From Mycolicibacterium senegalense (GTDB lineage: Bacteria > Actinomycetota > Actinomycetes > Mycobacteriales > Mycobacteriaceae), in assembly GCF_019645875.1 (NCBI RefSeq), contig NZ_CP081000.1, forward strand, positions 1,674,001 through 1,738,000: a stretch of 64,000 nucleotides of DNA, written 5' to 3'. The position numbers and the translations under genes were made by a program. Below the pieces are notes generated by a model. That model did no database searches. It saw nothing but the letters and a program-made list of their open reading frames with translations, and was not told where the DNA came from. This document shows, piece by piece, positions 54,774-63,932 of the stretch; the first letter of the stretch is position 1; the number at the start of each line of letters is the position of its first letter.

Positions 54774-55508
54774 TCAGATCGCGGTACCGCCGCCGTCGAC
54801 ATGCAGCGTCGAGCCGGTGATGAACGCGGCGCGCGGCGAGGAAAGGAACAGCACCGCGTGAGCGATCTCTTCCGGGGTCGCCGTGCGGCCCAGCGGCAGT
54901 GCCCGGCCGAGTTCCTCGTTCGTGTCGCCCCATTGGGCCTCGACGCCTTCGGTGCGGGTCGGTCCCGGCGCCACACTGTTGACCCGCACACCGCCGGAAC
55001 CGAATTCGGCGGCCCAGGTCCGGGTCAGCGATTCAACGGCCGCCTTGGAAGCGCTGTAGGCCGAGGCGCCCGGCACCCCTTTCGACGCGACCATCGAAGT
55101 GACATTCACGATGCTGCCGCGGCCGCGTTCGAGCATGCCGCCCACCAGTTGGGCCACCAGGAAATAGGTGCCGCGTACGTTGGTGTCGAAGGTCTGCTCG
55201 AACGAGGCGACATCCTGCTCCACGGTGAGCGCACCCGGAAAAGCGGCGGCGTTGTTCACCAGGATGTCGAGCTGATCACATTGTCGGGCAAGGGATTGCA
55301 CTGAATCGAGGTCGGCAAGGTCGGCACTGACGAAACGGACGTCCGCACCGAGTGCGGCGGCGGCGTTACGGCCCCGCTGTTCGTCTCTTCCGGTGATGGT
55401 CACGGCCGCGCCCGCACGTGCGAGCAGGCGGGCACATGCCAATCCGATGCCTGCGGTGCCGCCGGTCACCAGCGCGCGGTAGCCCTTGAGTTCATCTGTC
55501 GATTCCAT
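54774..55508 (-). CDS. Short-chain dehydrogenase/reductase
   Basis: This classical SDR of 244 residues has TGGTAGIGLACARLLARAGAAV for NAD(P), NNAAAFPGAL, and the catalytic S-Y-K set in VNVTSMVASKGVPGASAYSASKAAVESL. The closing FITGSTLHVDGGG is typical. ATG 55508 has GGAAGGA upstream; upstream ATGs fall within the sigma gene. It begins 20 bases after the ECF sigma stop on the same strand, so the two are likely one operon. Substrate unknown. Confidence 0.9.
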   Translation of the reverse strand: MESTDELKGYRALVTGGTAGIGLACARLLARAGAAVTITGRDEQRGRNAAAALGADVRFVSADLADLDSVQSLARQCDQLDILVNNAAAFPGALTVEQDVASFEQTFDTNVRGTYFLVAQLVGGMLERGRGSIVNVTSMVASKGVPGASAYSASKAAVESLTRTWAAEFGSGGVRVNSVAPGPTRTEGVEAQWGDTNEELGRALPLGRTATPEEIAHAVLFLSSPRAAFITGSTLHVDGGGTAI

Positions 55509-55528
55509 TGTGTCCTTCCGTTGATTCG

Positions 55529-56110
55529 TCATGCGACACATCGGGTGTCGCCACCGTCGCCGAGAGCTGCCCTCAGGCGCTCGCGACTACGCGCGATGCG
55601 TGACATGACGGTTCCCAGCGGGATTTCCATGCGCGCCGCGGTTTCGGCGTAGGTCAAACCTTCGATGTCGGAGTAGTACAAGACCGTTCGGAAACCCTCT
55701 GGCAACGTCAGCACCGCGTCGCGGATCCGGCTGTCGCAGAACATGTCGAGCGCACGGTCTTCGGCTGAGCGCTCGGCAGTCGCGGAATGATGTGCGCTGC
55801 TGAGCATGTCACTGTCGGTGAAGTCGGGGACCGCGAATGCATCCGGGCGGCGGAGCTTCGTTCGGTGGGTACTGATCCACCGGTTGTGCAGGATGCGGAA
55901 CAGCCAGGCTCGCAGGTTGGTGCCCGGCTCGAACCGGCGGAAACCGGTGTAGGCGTTCATCAGTGTGTCCTGAACCAGATCTTCGGCATCGGCATGGCTG
56001 TGGGTGAGCCGCCGCGCGGTGCGCAACAGGGTGGGATGGAAGGGCATGGCCTCCCGGACGAACCGGGCCGCCAATTCCGCGTCAGACTCGACGTCCACGC
56101 TCACGGTCAT
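55529..56110 (-). CDS. ECF sigma factor without an adjacent anti-sigma gene
   Basis: This 193-residue ECF sigma factor has region 2 (TLLRTARRLTHSHADAEDLVQDTLMNAYTGFRRFEPGTNLRAWLFRILHNRWISTHR across about residues 28–85) and region 4 (LPEGFRTVLYYSDIEGLTYAETAARMEIPLGTVMSRIARSRERLRAAL). The sequence resembles the SigH/SigE-like group. No anti-sigma or zinc-binding partner follows; the next gene is an SDR. It is divergent from upp. Signal and targets unknown. Confidence 0.9.
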   Translation of the reverse strand: MTVSVDVESDAELAARFVREAMPFHPTLLRTARRLTHSHADAEDLVQDTLMNAYTGFRRFEPGTNLRAWLFRILHNRWISTHRTKLRRPDAFAVPDFTDSDMLSSAHHSATAERSAEDRALDMFCDSRIRDAVLTLPEGFRTVLYYSDIEGLTYAETAARMEIPLGTVMSRIARSRERLRAALGDGGDTRCVA

Positions 56111-56254
56111 CGGACGGCCACGACAGTCATGATCAGATCTCCAGAGCTAGGGACGAGTACGAACGCCCTCTCAGCCTGGTTCGACGGCACGTGATTGCGG
56201 ACCCTTGAAAACCCGTAGTCCGTGGTGCGTGGCGCCGACCGTTAAGGTCAGCGC

Positions 56255-56878
56255 ATGGATGTACGCGTCGTCGACCACCCCCTGGCCGCCGCACGGCTGA
56301 CCACCCTCCGGGATGAGCGGACCGACAACGCTGGGTTTCGTGCCGCGCTGCGTGACCTGACCCTGATGCTGGTGTACGAGGCCACCCGGGACGCGGAGTC
56401 CGAGCAGATCGCGGTGCGCACCCCGGTCACCGAGACCACCGGTTCGCGGTTGGCCAATCCGCCGTTGCTGGTGCCGGTGCTACGGGCCGGGCTGGGGATG
56501 GTCGATCAGGCCCATGCCCTGATCCCGGAGGCACAGGTCGGTTTCGTCGGGATGGCGCGTGACGAGACGACGCATCAGCCGACTCCGTACCTGGCGTCGC
56601 TGCCCGACGATCTGAGCGCGCGGTCGGTGTTCGTGCTCGACCCCATGTTGGCGACCGGCGGGTCGATGGCGTACACCATCGACTTGTTGAAAGAGCGCAA
56701 CGCGGTCGACATCACCGCGGTCTGTGTGGTGTGTGCGCCGCAGGGGATCGCCGCGATCGAGAAGGTCGCCCCCGGTATGCGGCTCATCACCGCGACCATC
56801 GACGAGGGTCTCAACGAGATCGCTTACATCGTCCCGGGTCTCGGCGACGCCGGGGATCGTCAGTTCGGCCCGCGCTGA
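56255..56878 (+). CDS. upp: Uracil phosphoribosyltransferase
   Basis: This salvage enzyme makes UMP from uracil and PRPP. It has the PRPP-binding loop [16 protein letters not shown] and the uracil-site tail [28 protein letters not shown]. The 207 residues and position fit Rv3309c. It is convergent with pmmB at a four-base gap. Confidence 0.96.
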   Translation: MDVRVVDHPLAAARLTTLRDERTDNAGFRAALRDLTLMLVYEATRDAESEQIAVRTPVTETTGSRLANPPLLVPVLRAGLGMVDQAHALIPEAQVGFVGMARDETTHQPTPYLASLPDDLSARSVFVLDPMLATGGSMAYTIDLLKERNAVDITAVCVVCAPQGIAAIEKVAPGMRLITATIDEGLNEIAYIVPGLGDAGDRQFGPR

Positions 56879-56882
56879 GGCG

Positions 56883-58499
56883 TTACCAGCGCGCCGCGGT
56901 GTCGGCCAGGTCCTGGCTGAGTTTCTGGGCATGAGCCCGGGCCGTGTTCAGGTCATCGGTCGGTGCGCAGCGAACTTCGGTGTAGGACTTGAGTTTCGGT
57001 TCGGTTCCCGACGGGCGCACCACCACCCGCACCGAGGTGTCACCGTCGCGGCCGGTGAAGATCAGGGCGTCGGTGTGCTGCTGTCCGTCTCGCTGCAACA
57101 GGTCCTCCACGGTGACGGCGATGCCGGCCAGTTCGGCCGGCGGGGCTGCGCGCAACCGGTCCATGGCTGCCGCGGCGTCATCGACGTGGCGGGTGTGCGC
57201 TCCCGTCACGTGCACGCCGTGGACCTTGGCCAGATCGTCGAGGGCGTCGAGTAGGGTGCGGCCCTGGTCGCGCAGCGCAGCGACCAGGTCGGCAGCCAGG
57301 ATCGCGGCGCTGATCCCGTCCTTGTCGCGAACCGAGGCCGGGTCGACGCAATGGCCGATCGCCTCCTCGTAGGCATAGACCAGGGTGTTGCCGGGGGTCT
57401 GGGCACGGGCCAGCCACTTGAACCCGGTGAGGGTTTCGGCGTGCTGGGCACCGTGTGCCGCCGCGATCGATGCCAGCATTCGCGAAGAGACGACGGTACT
57501 GGCCACCAACGCGGCTTCGCTGACCGGACCCGGCTCAAGCTGGGACAAGATGTAATCGCCGAGTAGCCAACCTGTTTCGTCGCCGGTGAGCATGCGCCAC
57601 CCATCGGGTCCGGGTACGCCGACGGCGCACCGATCGGCATCGGGGTCCAGCGCGATCGCGATCTCGGCGTCGACGTCGTCGGCCAGGGCGAGGAGCGCGT
57701 CCACGGCGCCGGGCTCCTCGGGGTTGGGGAAGCTGACGGTGGGGAAGTCCGGGTCCGGGTTGAACTGTTCCTCGACCACATGGACATCGTCGAACCCGGC
57801 CAGGGCGAGGGCGTCAAGGGCGTACTCTCCGCCGACGCCATGTAGCGGAGTCAGTGCGATCCGCACCGAACCGGTGGTGCGGCGTACCCGCGCGGCGCGT
57901 TCGAGGTAGCCGTAAACCTGGCGAAGGCCGCCGGTTTGCACTGCCGCCCTGGGAATCTCGTCGGCGTGTGGGGCACGGGTCAATGCCGCCTCGATCTCGC
58001 GATCGGTAGGGGAGATGATCTGCATGCCGCCGTCGAGAAAGACCTTGTAGCCGTTGTCCGAGGGCGGATTGTGCGATGCGGTGATCTGGACTCCGGCCAC
58101 GGCCGGCAGGTGCCGGACGGTGTAGGCGACCACCGGTGTCGGCACGGAAGCCATCATGAGAAGGACCTGAAATCCCGCCGCGGCCAGGACTTCAGCGGCC
58201 GCCAAGGCGAATTCGTCGGAGCTGTGCCGAGCGTCGCGGCCCACCACCACATGTGAGCCGCCCAGGCCTCTGTCCTTGAGAACCTGCGCCAGCGCCCATG
58301 TGGTGCGCACGACGACGGCCAGGTTCGTCGCATCGGGTCCGCCCCGTAACGGGCCCCGCAACCCGGCGGTGCCGAACGTCAGCGGACGGCTGAATCGACG
58401 ATCGAGCTCGTCGGGACTGCAGGCGGACAGTTCGGCAGCAGTCTGTGGGTCGGGGTCGTGTGCGATCCAATCTGCGGCGGCGGTCGCGACGGAGGTCAT
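56883..58499 (-). CDS. pmmB: PmmB, phosphomannomutase/phosphoglucomutase family
   Basis: This alpha-D-phosphohexomutase interconverts 1- and 6-phosphates of hexose or pentose sugars. The 538 residues show the phosphoserine loop VQITASHNPPSDNGYKV, the metal loop ALDPDADRC, the sugar loop YEEAIGH and the phosphate site RPSGTEPKLK. In the nucleoside salvage cluster it may act as phosphopentomutase-like enzyme for ribose-1-phosphate, alongside deoA and deoD products; that is inference. ATG 58499 overlaps the MarR stop by four bases. Confidence 0.93.
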   Translation of the reverse strand: MTSVATAAADWIAHDPDPQTAAELSACSPDELDRRFSRPLTFGTAGLRGPLRGGPDATNLAVVVRTTWALAQVLKDRGLGGSHVVVGRDARHSSDEFALAAAEVLAAAGFQVLLMMASVPTPVVAYTVRHLPAVAGVQITASHNPPSDNGYKVFLDGGMQIISPTDREIEAALTRAPHADEIPRAAVQTGGLRQVYGYLERAARVRRTTGSVRIALTPLHGVGGEYALDALALAGFDDVHVVEEQFNPDPDFPTVSFPNPEEPGAVDALLALADDVDAEIAIALDPDADRCAVGVPGPDGWRMLTGDETGWLLGDYILSQLEPGPVSEAALVASTVVSSRMLASIAAAHGAQHAETLTGFKWLARAQTPGNTLVYAYEEAIGHCVDPASVRDKDGISAAILAADLVAALRDQGRTLLDALDDLAKVHGVHVTGAHTRHVDDAAAAMDRLRAAPPAELAGIAVTVEDLLQRDGQQHTDALIFTGRDGDTSVRVVVRPSGTEPKLKSYTEVRCAPTDDLNTARAHAQKLSQDLADTAARW

Positions 58500-58942
58500 G
58501 ATCCAAGTGTGCCCGCAGCGGCGTCCGAGTACGCAAGCTTGCGCAGGACTGGTGCCACCAGCATCAACAGGTCGAACTCCAGGTCTGTCAGGTTCTCCCG
58601 CATGGTGGCGTGCAGCCACGCGTCTCGCTCGGCACGGTCGGCCTGCAGTAATGCGGCGCCGGCCGCGGTGATCTCGATGAGCTGACGGCGGCGGTCGGTG
58701 TCGTCCGGGCGGCGGGCGATCAAGCCGCGGCGGACGAGTTCATTGATGCTGTCGGTCAGCGACTGTGCCCGCACGTGCAACCTGGCGCCCATCTCGGCAG
58801 GCGTGGTGGTGCCGCTGCGACTGGCCTCCCCGAGCAGTTCCAGCTGGCTCAACGTCAGACCGTGATCCGGCCGGTGCCGCCGCATCTGCCGGGCCACCGC
58901 CATCATCGCCTCACGTAGTTCTGTCGCCGACGTCGCAGCCAT
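58496..58942 (-). CDS. MarR-family regulator of the AbrB transporter locus
   Basis: This 148-residue MarR protein has SQLELLGEASRSGTTTPAEMGARLHVRAQSLTDSINELVRRGLIARRPDDTDRRRQLIEIT as winged helix, with the wing DDTDRR. Its stop overlaps the pmmB start by four bases, so pmmB follows it in one transcript. Divergent AbrB transporter and palindromes in the gap indicate that it represses that transporter. Effector unknown. Confidence 0.9.
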   Translation of the reverse strand: MAATSATELREAMMAVARQMRRHRPDHGLTLSQLELLGEASRSGTTTPAEMGARLHVRAQSLTDSINELVRRGLIARRPDDTDRRRQLIEITAAGAALLQADRAERDAWLHATMRENLTDLEFDLLMLVAPVLRKLAYSDAAAGTLGS

Positions 58943-58951
58943 AAAGAAGTT

Positions 58952-58963
58952 ATACCTTGGTAT
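58952..58963. promoter_or_regulatory. MarR operator ATACC-TT-GGTAT
   Basis: A perfect 5-bp inverted repeat around TT lies nine bases above the MarR start. A second TACC-containing stretch (ATACCTTACTATTTCAGTA, about 59016–59034) precedes the AbrB gene. Both fit autoregulation and control of the divergent transporter. Confidence 0.6.
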
Positions 58964-59051
58964 TAGACCCGGTGCTCGCAGAAATCACTCGAATCGCCGC
59001 GAACATTACGAAGGAATACCTTACTATTTCAGTAGGAGGTGCGAGACTCGA

Positions 59052-60179
59052 ATGACACAGGCGTTGCGGTGGGGACTGCTTGTCGTCGCGACCATCGCCG
59101 TCACGGTCCCGCTCAACCTGATCGGCGTCCCCTCGGCGGCACTGTTCGCCGGGCTTGCCGTGGGGATTGCGCTGGCCCTGGCCGCGTTGGCTCCGCCCCG
59201 GATGCCCCGGCCGGCTGGGGTGCTCGCGCAAGGAGTGCTCGGGGTCTACATCGGCACGATGGTCCATCGGGACGCCGTCAGCGCGATCGGCTCGAACTGG
59301 CTGATCGTGCTGGTGATCACCGTGGCCACCTTGCTGCTGAGCCTCCTCGCCGGTGGGCTGCTCGGCCTGCACCGCGATGTCAGTCCGCTGACCGGATCTC
59401 TGGCGTTGGTGGCCGGTGGTGCGTCGGGACTGGTCGCCATCGCCCGCGAACTCGGCGGTGACGATCGCGTCGTCTCCGTCATTCAATACCTGCGGGTAGC
59501 GCTCGTCACCGCAACCATTCCCCTCGTGGTGACCCTGATCTTCCATGCCGATAGGTCGCATCCGGCCCCCGCTGCGACCGAAAGCGCCTCGGCCCCTTGG
59601 TATCTGAGTGCTGTGATGCTGGCTGTCATCGTTGCGGCAGGCATCGTCGGTGGACGTTGGGCCAGGCTGCCCGGCGCGGGACTGCTGGGCCCGTTGGCGT
59701 TGACCGTGGCGTTGGAACTCTCCGGTCTGTCCTTCGGGCTGTCCGTCCCGGTTGTGCTGGTGCAGGCGGCCTACATGGTGATCGGTTGGCAGGCAGGCAT
59801 CGCCTTCACCCGCGAGTCGCTACGCGCGATCGGCCGCATCCTGCCGCTGGCGCTGATCCTGATCGTGGTGCTCGGCGTGGCGACGGCGGGTCTCGGCGTG
59901 GTGCTGGCCAACGTCACCGGGGCGACTCAACTTGAGGGTTACCTCGCGACCAGTCCGGGCGGGGTCTATGCCGTGCTGGCCACCGCGGTGGAAACCGGGT
60001 CCAATGTCACCTTCATCATCGCCGCCCAGGTGGTGCGCGTCCTGTTGATGTTGTTCGCCGCACCGCTGATGGCCCGGGGCATGGCCCGTCTGGGCCGCCG
60101 GTTCAACGTCGGTTCAAACCGGACAACCGCCAGGCCAGGGCCCGGCGAACGGCGGGAAGCTTGCCGGCCAGCCGCATGA
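59052..60179 (+). CDS. AbrB-family (ammonia monooxygenase-like) membrane transporter
   Basis: This 375-residue protein has ten or so membrane helices and two repeat halves of the AbrB/PF05145 family: PSAALFAGLAVGIALALAAL, ARELGGDDRVVSVIQYLRVALV, and LPGAGLLGPLALTVAL, YMVIGWQAGIAFTRESLRAIGRILP. The family moves unknown, probably anionic or amine solutes. AGGAGGT nine bases before the ATG at 59052 supports the start. Its last 77 bases are antisense to the monooxygenase gene and encode an arginine-rich tail. Divergent MarR is its likely repressor. Confidence 0.87.
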   Translation: MTQALRWGLLVVATIAVTVPLNLIGVPSAALFAGLAVGIALALAALAPPRMPRPAGVLAQGVLGVYIGTMVHRDAVSAIGSNWLIVLVITVATLLLSLLAGGLLGLHRDVSPLTGSLALVAGGASGLVAIARELGGDDRVVSVIQYLRVALVTATIPLVVTLIFHADRSHPAPAATESASAPWYLSAVMLAVIVAAGIVGGRWARLPGAGLLGPLALTVALELSGLSFGLSVPVVLVQAAYMVIGWQAGIAFTRESLRAIGRILPLALILIVVLGVATAGLGVVLANVTGATQLEGYLATSPGGVYAVLATAVETGSNVTFIIAAQVVRVLLMLFAAPLMARGMARLGRRFNVGSNRTTARPGPGERREACRPAA

Positions 60180-61248
60180 CGCGATTGCGGACGGGACGGA
60201 GCTTGGCGGATGCGGTGGCGAGCTCGGTGAGCCGGCTGGTCATCGTGACGACGTCGCCCGCGGTGCGGCGCCGAGTGGCGGCGTAGTCGTCGAGCACGGC
60301 GTCGCTCGCGCCGGCGAGCACTTGTGAGAGCTGCTCGCCCAGGACAACGGCGTCTTCGATGCCCAGGTTCATGCCCTGTCCGCCGGCGGGGGAGTGCACG
60401 TGGGCGGCATCGCCGGCCAGCAGGATCCGGTTGTCGCGGAATTGGTCGGCGATCCGGTGATGCACGCGGAAACGAGATCCCCACACGACGTCCTCGATCA
60501 CTGCGGGTCGTGACTGAGGACCGCGCTCGTCCAGCAACGCTTGCACGAACGCGACGTCGGGATTTTGCGGCGCCTCATCGACAGTCGCGACGATGCGGTA
60601 CATCTCGTCGGGTAGCGGCGCGACGACGACCAGCCCGGCAGGCGAGAAGTAAAGGATGACCTCGTGGGCGGGCACCCCGCCGGACAGGTGGACGTCGGCC
60701 AGCATGAATGATTCGGCGTACGTGCCGCCGCTGAACGCGATGCCGGCCTGGTCGCGGACCGTGCTGTGCATGCCGTCGGCACCGATTAGGTACCGGGCCC
60801 GGATCTGCCGGCCGTCGGTGAAGGTGGCGATCGCGCACTCGGCGGTCTGCCGGATCTCGCTGACCGACGCCGGGCGGACGAGCTCGCCGCCCAGGTTCTC
60901 CAACCGGTTGAGCAGGAACGCCTCGGTGTCGGCCTGCGAAATCATCAACGTGTACGGGTAGGGGGTCGGCAGCTTGCTGAACGGGACCGCGATCAACAGG
61001 TCGTCACGGTCCCGGATGGTGAAGGTCGGAGTGTGGACTCCCCGCGCGACCAGGTCGCCGACGACGCCGTAGGGCTCCAGAAGTTCCAGGGTGCGCGAAT
61101 GCACGACGGCGGCCCGCGAGGTGTTGGTGCCCTCGGCCTGGCGGTCGACGACGGTCACGTCGTGACCGTGCTGGGTGAGCACGATGGCGGCGGTCAGCCC
61201 GACCGGTCCGGCCCCGACGATCAGGACGTCTGTAGTGGACGTTTGCAT
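60103..61248 (-). CDS. FAD-dependent class A monooxygenase
   Basis: This 381-residue flavoprotein has VLIVGAGPVGLTAAIVLTQ, GEGTNTSRAAVVHSRTLELLE-like substrate region (read AEGTNTSRAAVVHSRTLE), RYLIGADGMHSTVRDQAGI, and ILLAGDAAHVHSPAGGQGMNLGIEDAV. It lacks the C-terminal thioredoxin-like domain of the longer relatives. ATG 61248 has AAAGGAG upstream; the longer frame starts beyond the promoter and is not used. Divergent TetR and a triple palindrome show the control. Substrate unknown. Confidence 0.9.
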   Translation of the reverse strand: MQTSTTDVLIVGAGPVGLTAAIVLTQHGHDVTVVDRQAEGTNTSRAAVVHSRTLELLEPYGVVGDLVARGVHTPTFTIRDRDDLLIAVPFSKLPTPYPYTLMISQADTEAFLLNRLENLGGELVRPASVSEIRQTAECAIATFTDGRQIRARYLIGADGMHSTVRDQAGIAFSGGTYAESFMLADVHLSGGVPAHEVILYFSPAGLVVVAPLPDEMYRIVATVDEAPQNPDVAFVQALLDERGPQSRPAVIEDVVWGSRFRVHHRIADQFRDNRILLAGDAAHVHSPAGGQGMNLGIEDAVVLGEQLSQVLAGASDAVLDDYAATRRRTAGDVVTMTSRLTELATASAKLRPVRNRVMRLAGKLPAVRRALAWRLSGLNRR

Positions 61249-61261
61249 CTCCGACTCCTTT

Positions 61262-61334
61262 GTCAACAACCGTTGGTCAACAACTGTTGACATCAAGTTA
61301 GGCCGGTGCGGAGCTGATGTCAACAGTTGTTGAC
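61262..61334. promoter_or_regulatory. Triple TetR operator GTCAACAACTGTTGAC
   Basis: Copies: an imperfect GTCAACAACCGTTGGT at 61262–61277, GTCAACAACTGTTGAC at 61276–61291 and its reverse complement GTCAACAGTTGTTGAC at 61319–61334. They span the region between the divergent monooxygenase and TetR genes. TACACT at 61336–61341 lies seven bases before the tetR ATG, so that message is probably leaderless. Confidence 0.85.
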
Positions 61335-61348
61335 TTACACTTGTCGCC

Positions 61349-61894
61349 ATGCGACGAGCAGCAGCCGAGACCAAGTCCGTGATCCTCGCCGCGGCTCGGG
61401 AGCGGTTCGCCGCCGACGGATACGAACGCGCCACCATCCGGGCCATCGCGGCCGACGCCGGCATCGACCCGGCGATGGTGATGCGCTATTACGGCAACAA
61501 GGAGCGGTTGTTCGCCGCGGCCGCCGAGTTCGATCTGGAGCTACCCGATCTGACCCAAGTCCCGCGCGACCAGCTCGGTGCCGTGCTGGCCACCCACTTC
61601 CTCGAACGCTGGGAGCGTGACGAAGCACTCCTGATCCTGTTGCGGGCCGGCGTGACCAACGAGGCCGTCGCCGAGCGGATGCGGACGATCTTCGCCGCCC
61701 AACTCGCGCCCGTCATCGCCGAGACCACGGGCAACGCTCCCGCCACCCAGGTACGGGCCAGTCTCGCGGCGTCGCAGGTGCTCGGGATGGCGCTGTGCCG
61801 CTATGTGCTGGAGTTTCCGCCCTTGGTCGCCATGGGCCGCCACGAGGTCGTCGACTGGATCGGCCCCACTTTGCAGCGGTATCTCGTCGGCTAG
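61349..61894 (+). CDS. TetR-family regulator
   Basis: This 181-residue TetR protein has the helix–turn–helix [44 protein letters not shown], then a C-terminal ligand domain of the TetR_C_17-like kind ([35 protein letters not shown]). The operators at 61262–61334 are its probable targets, controlling itself and the monooxygenase. Its stop overlaps the deoD stop by four bases. Confidence 0.91.
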   Translation: MRRAAAETKSVILAAARERFAADGYERATIRAIAADAGIDPAMVMRYYGNKERLFAAAAEFDLELPDLTQVPRDQLGAVLATHFLERWERDEALLILLRAGVTNEAVAERMRTIFAAQLAPVIAETTGNAPATQVRASLAASQVLGMALCRYVLEFPPLVAMGRHEVVDWIGPTLQRYLVG

Positions 61895-62697
61895 ATCCGG
61901 TCGATCACCGAACGCAGCAACGCGCCCATCCGGGTCGCGGACTGCCGTCCGGCCTCGAGCACCTCGATGTGACTGAGCGGCTCACCCGTCATACCCGCGG
62001 CCAGGTTGGTCACCATCGAGATACCCAGCACCTGCATACCCGCCGCCCGCGCGGCGATCGTCTCGTGGACTGTCGACATGCCGACAAGGTCGGCCCCGAG
62101 GGTCCGCAGCATTCGGATCTCAGCCGGCGTCTCGTAATGCGGGCCCGGCAAACCGGCGTAGACGCCCTCGGTCAGGCTCGGTTCGATCTCTCGGGCCAGT
62201 GCCAGCAGCCGGGGTGAGTACGCGTCGACGAGGTCGACGAATTGCGCCCCGACCAGGGGAGACCTTGCGGTGAGGTTGAGGTGGTCGCTGATCAACACCG
62301 GCTGCCCGACGTGATATTCGGCTCGCAGGCCGCCGGCAGCGTTGGTGAGCACGACCGTTGAAACGCCGGTGGCCGCTGCGGTCCGCACCGGATGCACCAC
62401 ATGCTGCAGGTCATGGCCTTCATAGGCATGGATGCGCCCGGCCAGCACCAGCACCCGGTGATCGCCGACCCGAACCGAATGCACCTGGCCGCCGTGCCCC
62501 TGCGCGCTCGGTGGGGTGAAGCCCGGCAGTTCGGCCATCGGCACGGTGGCGACCGGATCGCCGAGCGCGGCCACAGCCGGTGCCCAACCCGAGCCGAGCA
62601 CGACCGCCACGTCGTGACGTTCCACGCCGGTGCGCTCCGCGATGGTGGCGGCGCACGTGAGGAGCGGATCTGGCACGGCTGCCTGGAGATCGGTCAC
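61891..62697 (-). CDS. deoD: Purine nucleoside phosphorylase
   Basis: This trimeric-type purine nucleoside phosphorylase of 268 residues acts on inosine and guanosine. It shows VVLGSGWAP (phosphate loop), [44 protein letters not shown] and [20 protein letters not shown]. The M. tuberculosis homologue is Rv3307. Its start is divergent from amiB1 by 47 bases. Confidence 0.95.
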   Translation of the reverse strand: MTDLQAAVPDPLLTCAATIAERTGVERHDVAVVLGSGWAPAVAALGDPVATVPMAELPGFTPPSAQGHGGQVHSVRVGDHRVLVLAGRIHAYEGHDLQHVVHPVRTAAATGVSTVVLTNAAGGLRAEYHVGQPVLISDHLNLTARSPLVGAQFVDLVDAYSPRLLALAREIEPSLTEGVYAGLPGPHYETPAEIRMLRTLGADLVGMSTVHETIAARAAGMQVLGISMVTNLAAGMTGEPLSHIEVLEAGRQSATRMGALLRSVIDRI

Positions 62698-62744
62698 GAT
62701 AGGCGAGCTTAACGGCCCTGAACACGCAGTGAGATACTGCGAGG

Positions 62745-63932
62745 ATGCCGTCTGCCACCGCCTCTCGCAGCGTCGAGGAAGCCATCAACCGGCGTCGTGG
62801 CGACCTCGTCGAGCTCTCACATTCGATCCACGCCGAGCCGGAATTGGCCTTCGCCGAGCATCGGAGCTGCGCCAAGACGCAAGAGTTGGCCGCAGAGTAC
62901 GGATTCGAGATCACCGAGCGCGCCGGTGGGCTGGACACCGCATTTCGCGCGTCCTACGGGAGCGGCCCACTGGTCATCGGAGTCTGCGCCGAATACGACG
63001 CCCTGCCCGAGATCGGGCATGCCTGTGGGCACAACATCATCGCGGCGTCGGCCGTCGGCACGGCACTGGCTCTGGCCGACGTGGCCGACGAGCTCGGCCT
63101 GACCGTGGTGCTCGTCGGAACGCCGGCCGAGGAGCTCGGCGGCGGAAAGGTTTTGCTGCTCAACGCCGGAGTGTTCGACGACATCGCCGCAACGGTCATG
63201 CTGCATCCCGGGCCGGTCGATATCGCCGCAGCCCGGTCACTGGCCCTTTCCGAGGTGACAGTCGACTACACCGGTAGGGAGTCGCACGCCGCGGTCGCCC
63301 CTTACCTTGGCGTCAACGCGGGCGACGCGGTCACGGTCGCGCAGGTGGCGATCGGCCTGCTGCGTCAGCAACTGATGCCGGGGCAGATGGTGCATGGCAT
63401 CGTCACCCACGGCGGGCAGGCCACCAACGTCATCCCCGGCCGGGCCGAGATGCGCTACACCATGCGGGCCACCGACATGTCCGCGCTTCGTGAGCTGGAG
63501 GACCGGATGGCGGGATGCTTTTCGGCCGGAGCGCTGGCGACCGGCTGCGAGCACCAGGTCACCGAGATCGGACCGGCCTACGCCGAACTGGCGCCCGATC
63601 CGTGGCTGTCGGAGACCGTCCGGGCCGAGATGCTGCGGCTGGGCCGTAACCCGTTGCCGGAGAACGTGGAGGCCAGCGTGCCGTTGGGCAGCACAGACAT
63701 GGGAAACATCAGCCAGGTGATGCCCGGCATCCATCCGGTGATCGGGATCGACTCGGGCGGGGCCGCGATCCACCAGCCGGCGTTCACCGCGGCGGCGGCC
63801 GGGCCGAGTGCCGACAAGGCCGTGATCGAGGGCGCGATCATGTTGGCCCGCACCGTTGTTCAGCTCGCCGAGACACCGGCGCAGCGGAATCGAGTACTGC
63901 AGGCGCAGGAGGAGAGGAGGCGGGCTTCGTGA
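62745..63932 (+). CDS. amiB1: AmiB1, M20-family amidohydrolase
   Basis: This 395-residue M20 metallopeptidase-like amidohydrolase has [17 protein letters not shown], the metal region [38 protein letters not shown] (catalytic Glu-Glu) and the dimer-domain block [22 protein letters not shown]. The last metal His is in [11 protein letters not shown]. It overlaps amiA1 by four bases. Family members hydrolyse aminoacyl or indole-type amides; the in vivo substrate is unknown. Confidence 0.93.
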   Translation: MPSATASRSVEEAINRRRGDLVELSHSIHAEPELAFAEHRSCAKTQELAAEYGFEITERAGGLDTAFRASYGSGPLVIGVCAEYDALPEIGHACGHNIIAASAVGTALALADVADELGLTVVLVGTPAEELGGGKVLLLNAGVFDDIAATVMLHPGPVDIAAARSLALSEVTVDYTGRESHAAVAPYLGVNAGDAVTVAQVAIGLLRQQLMPGQMVHGIVTHGGQATNVIPGRAEMRYTMRATDMSALRELEDRMAGCFSAGALATGCEHQVTEIGPAYAELAPDPWLSETVRAEMLRLGRNPLPENVEASVPLGSTDMGNISQVMPGIHPVIGIDSGGAAIHQPAFTAAAAGPSADKAVIEGAIMLARTVVQLAETPAQRNRVLQAQEERRRAS

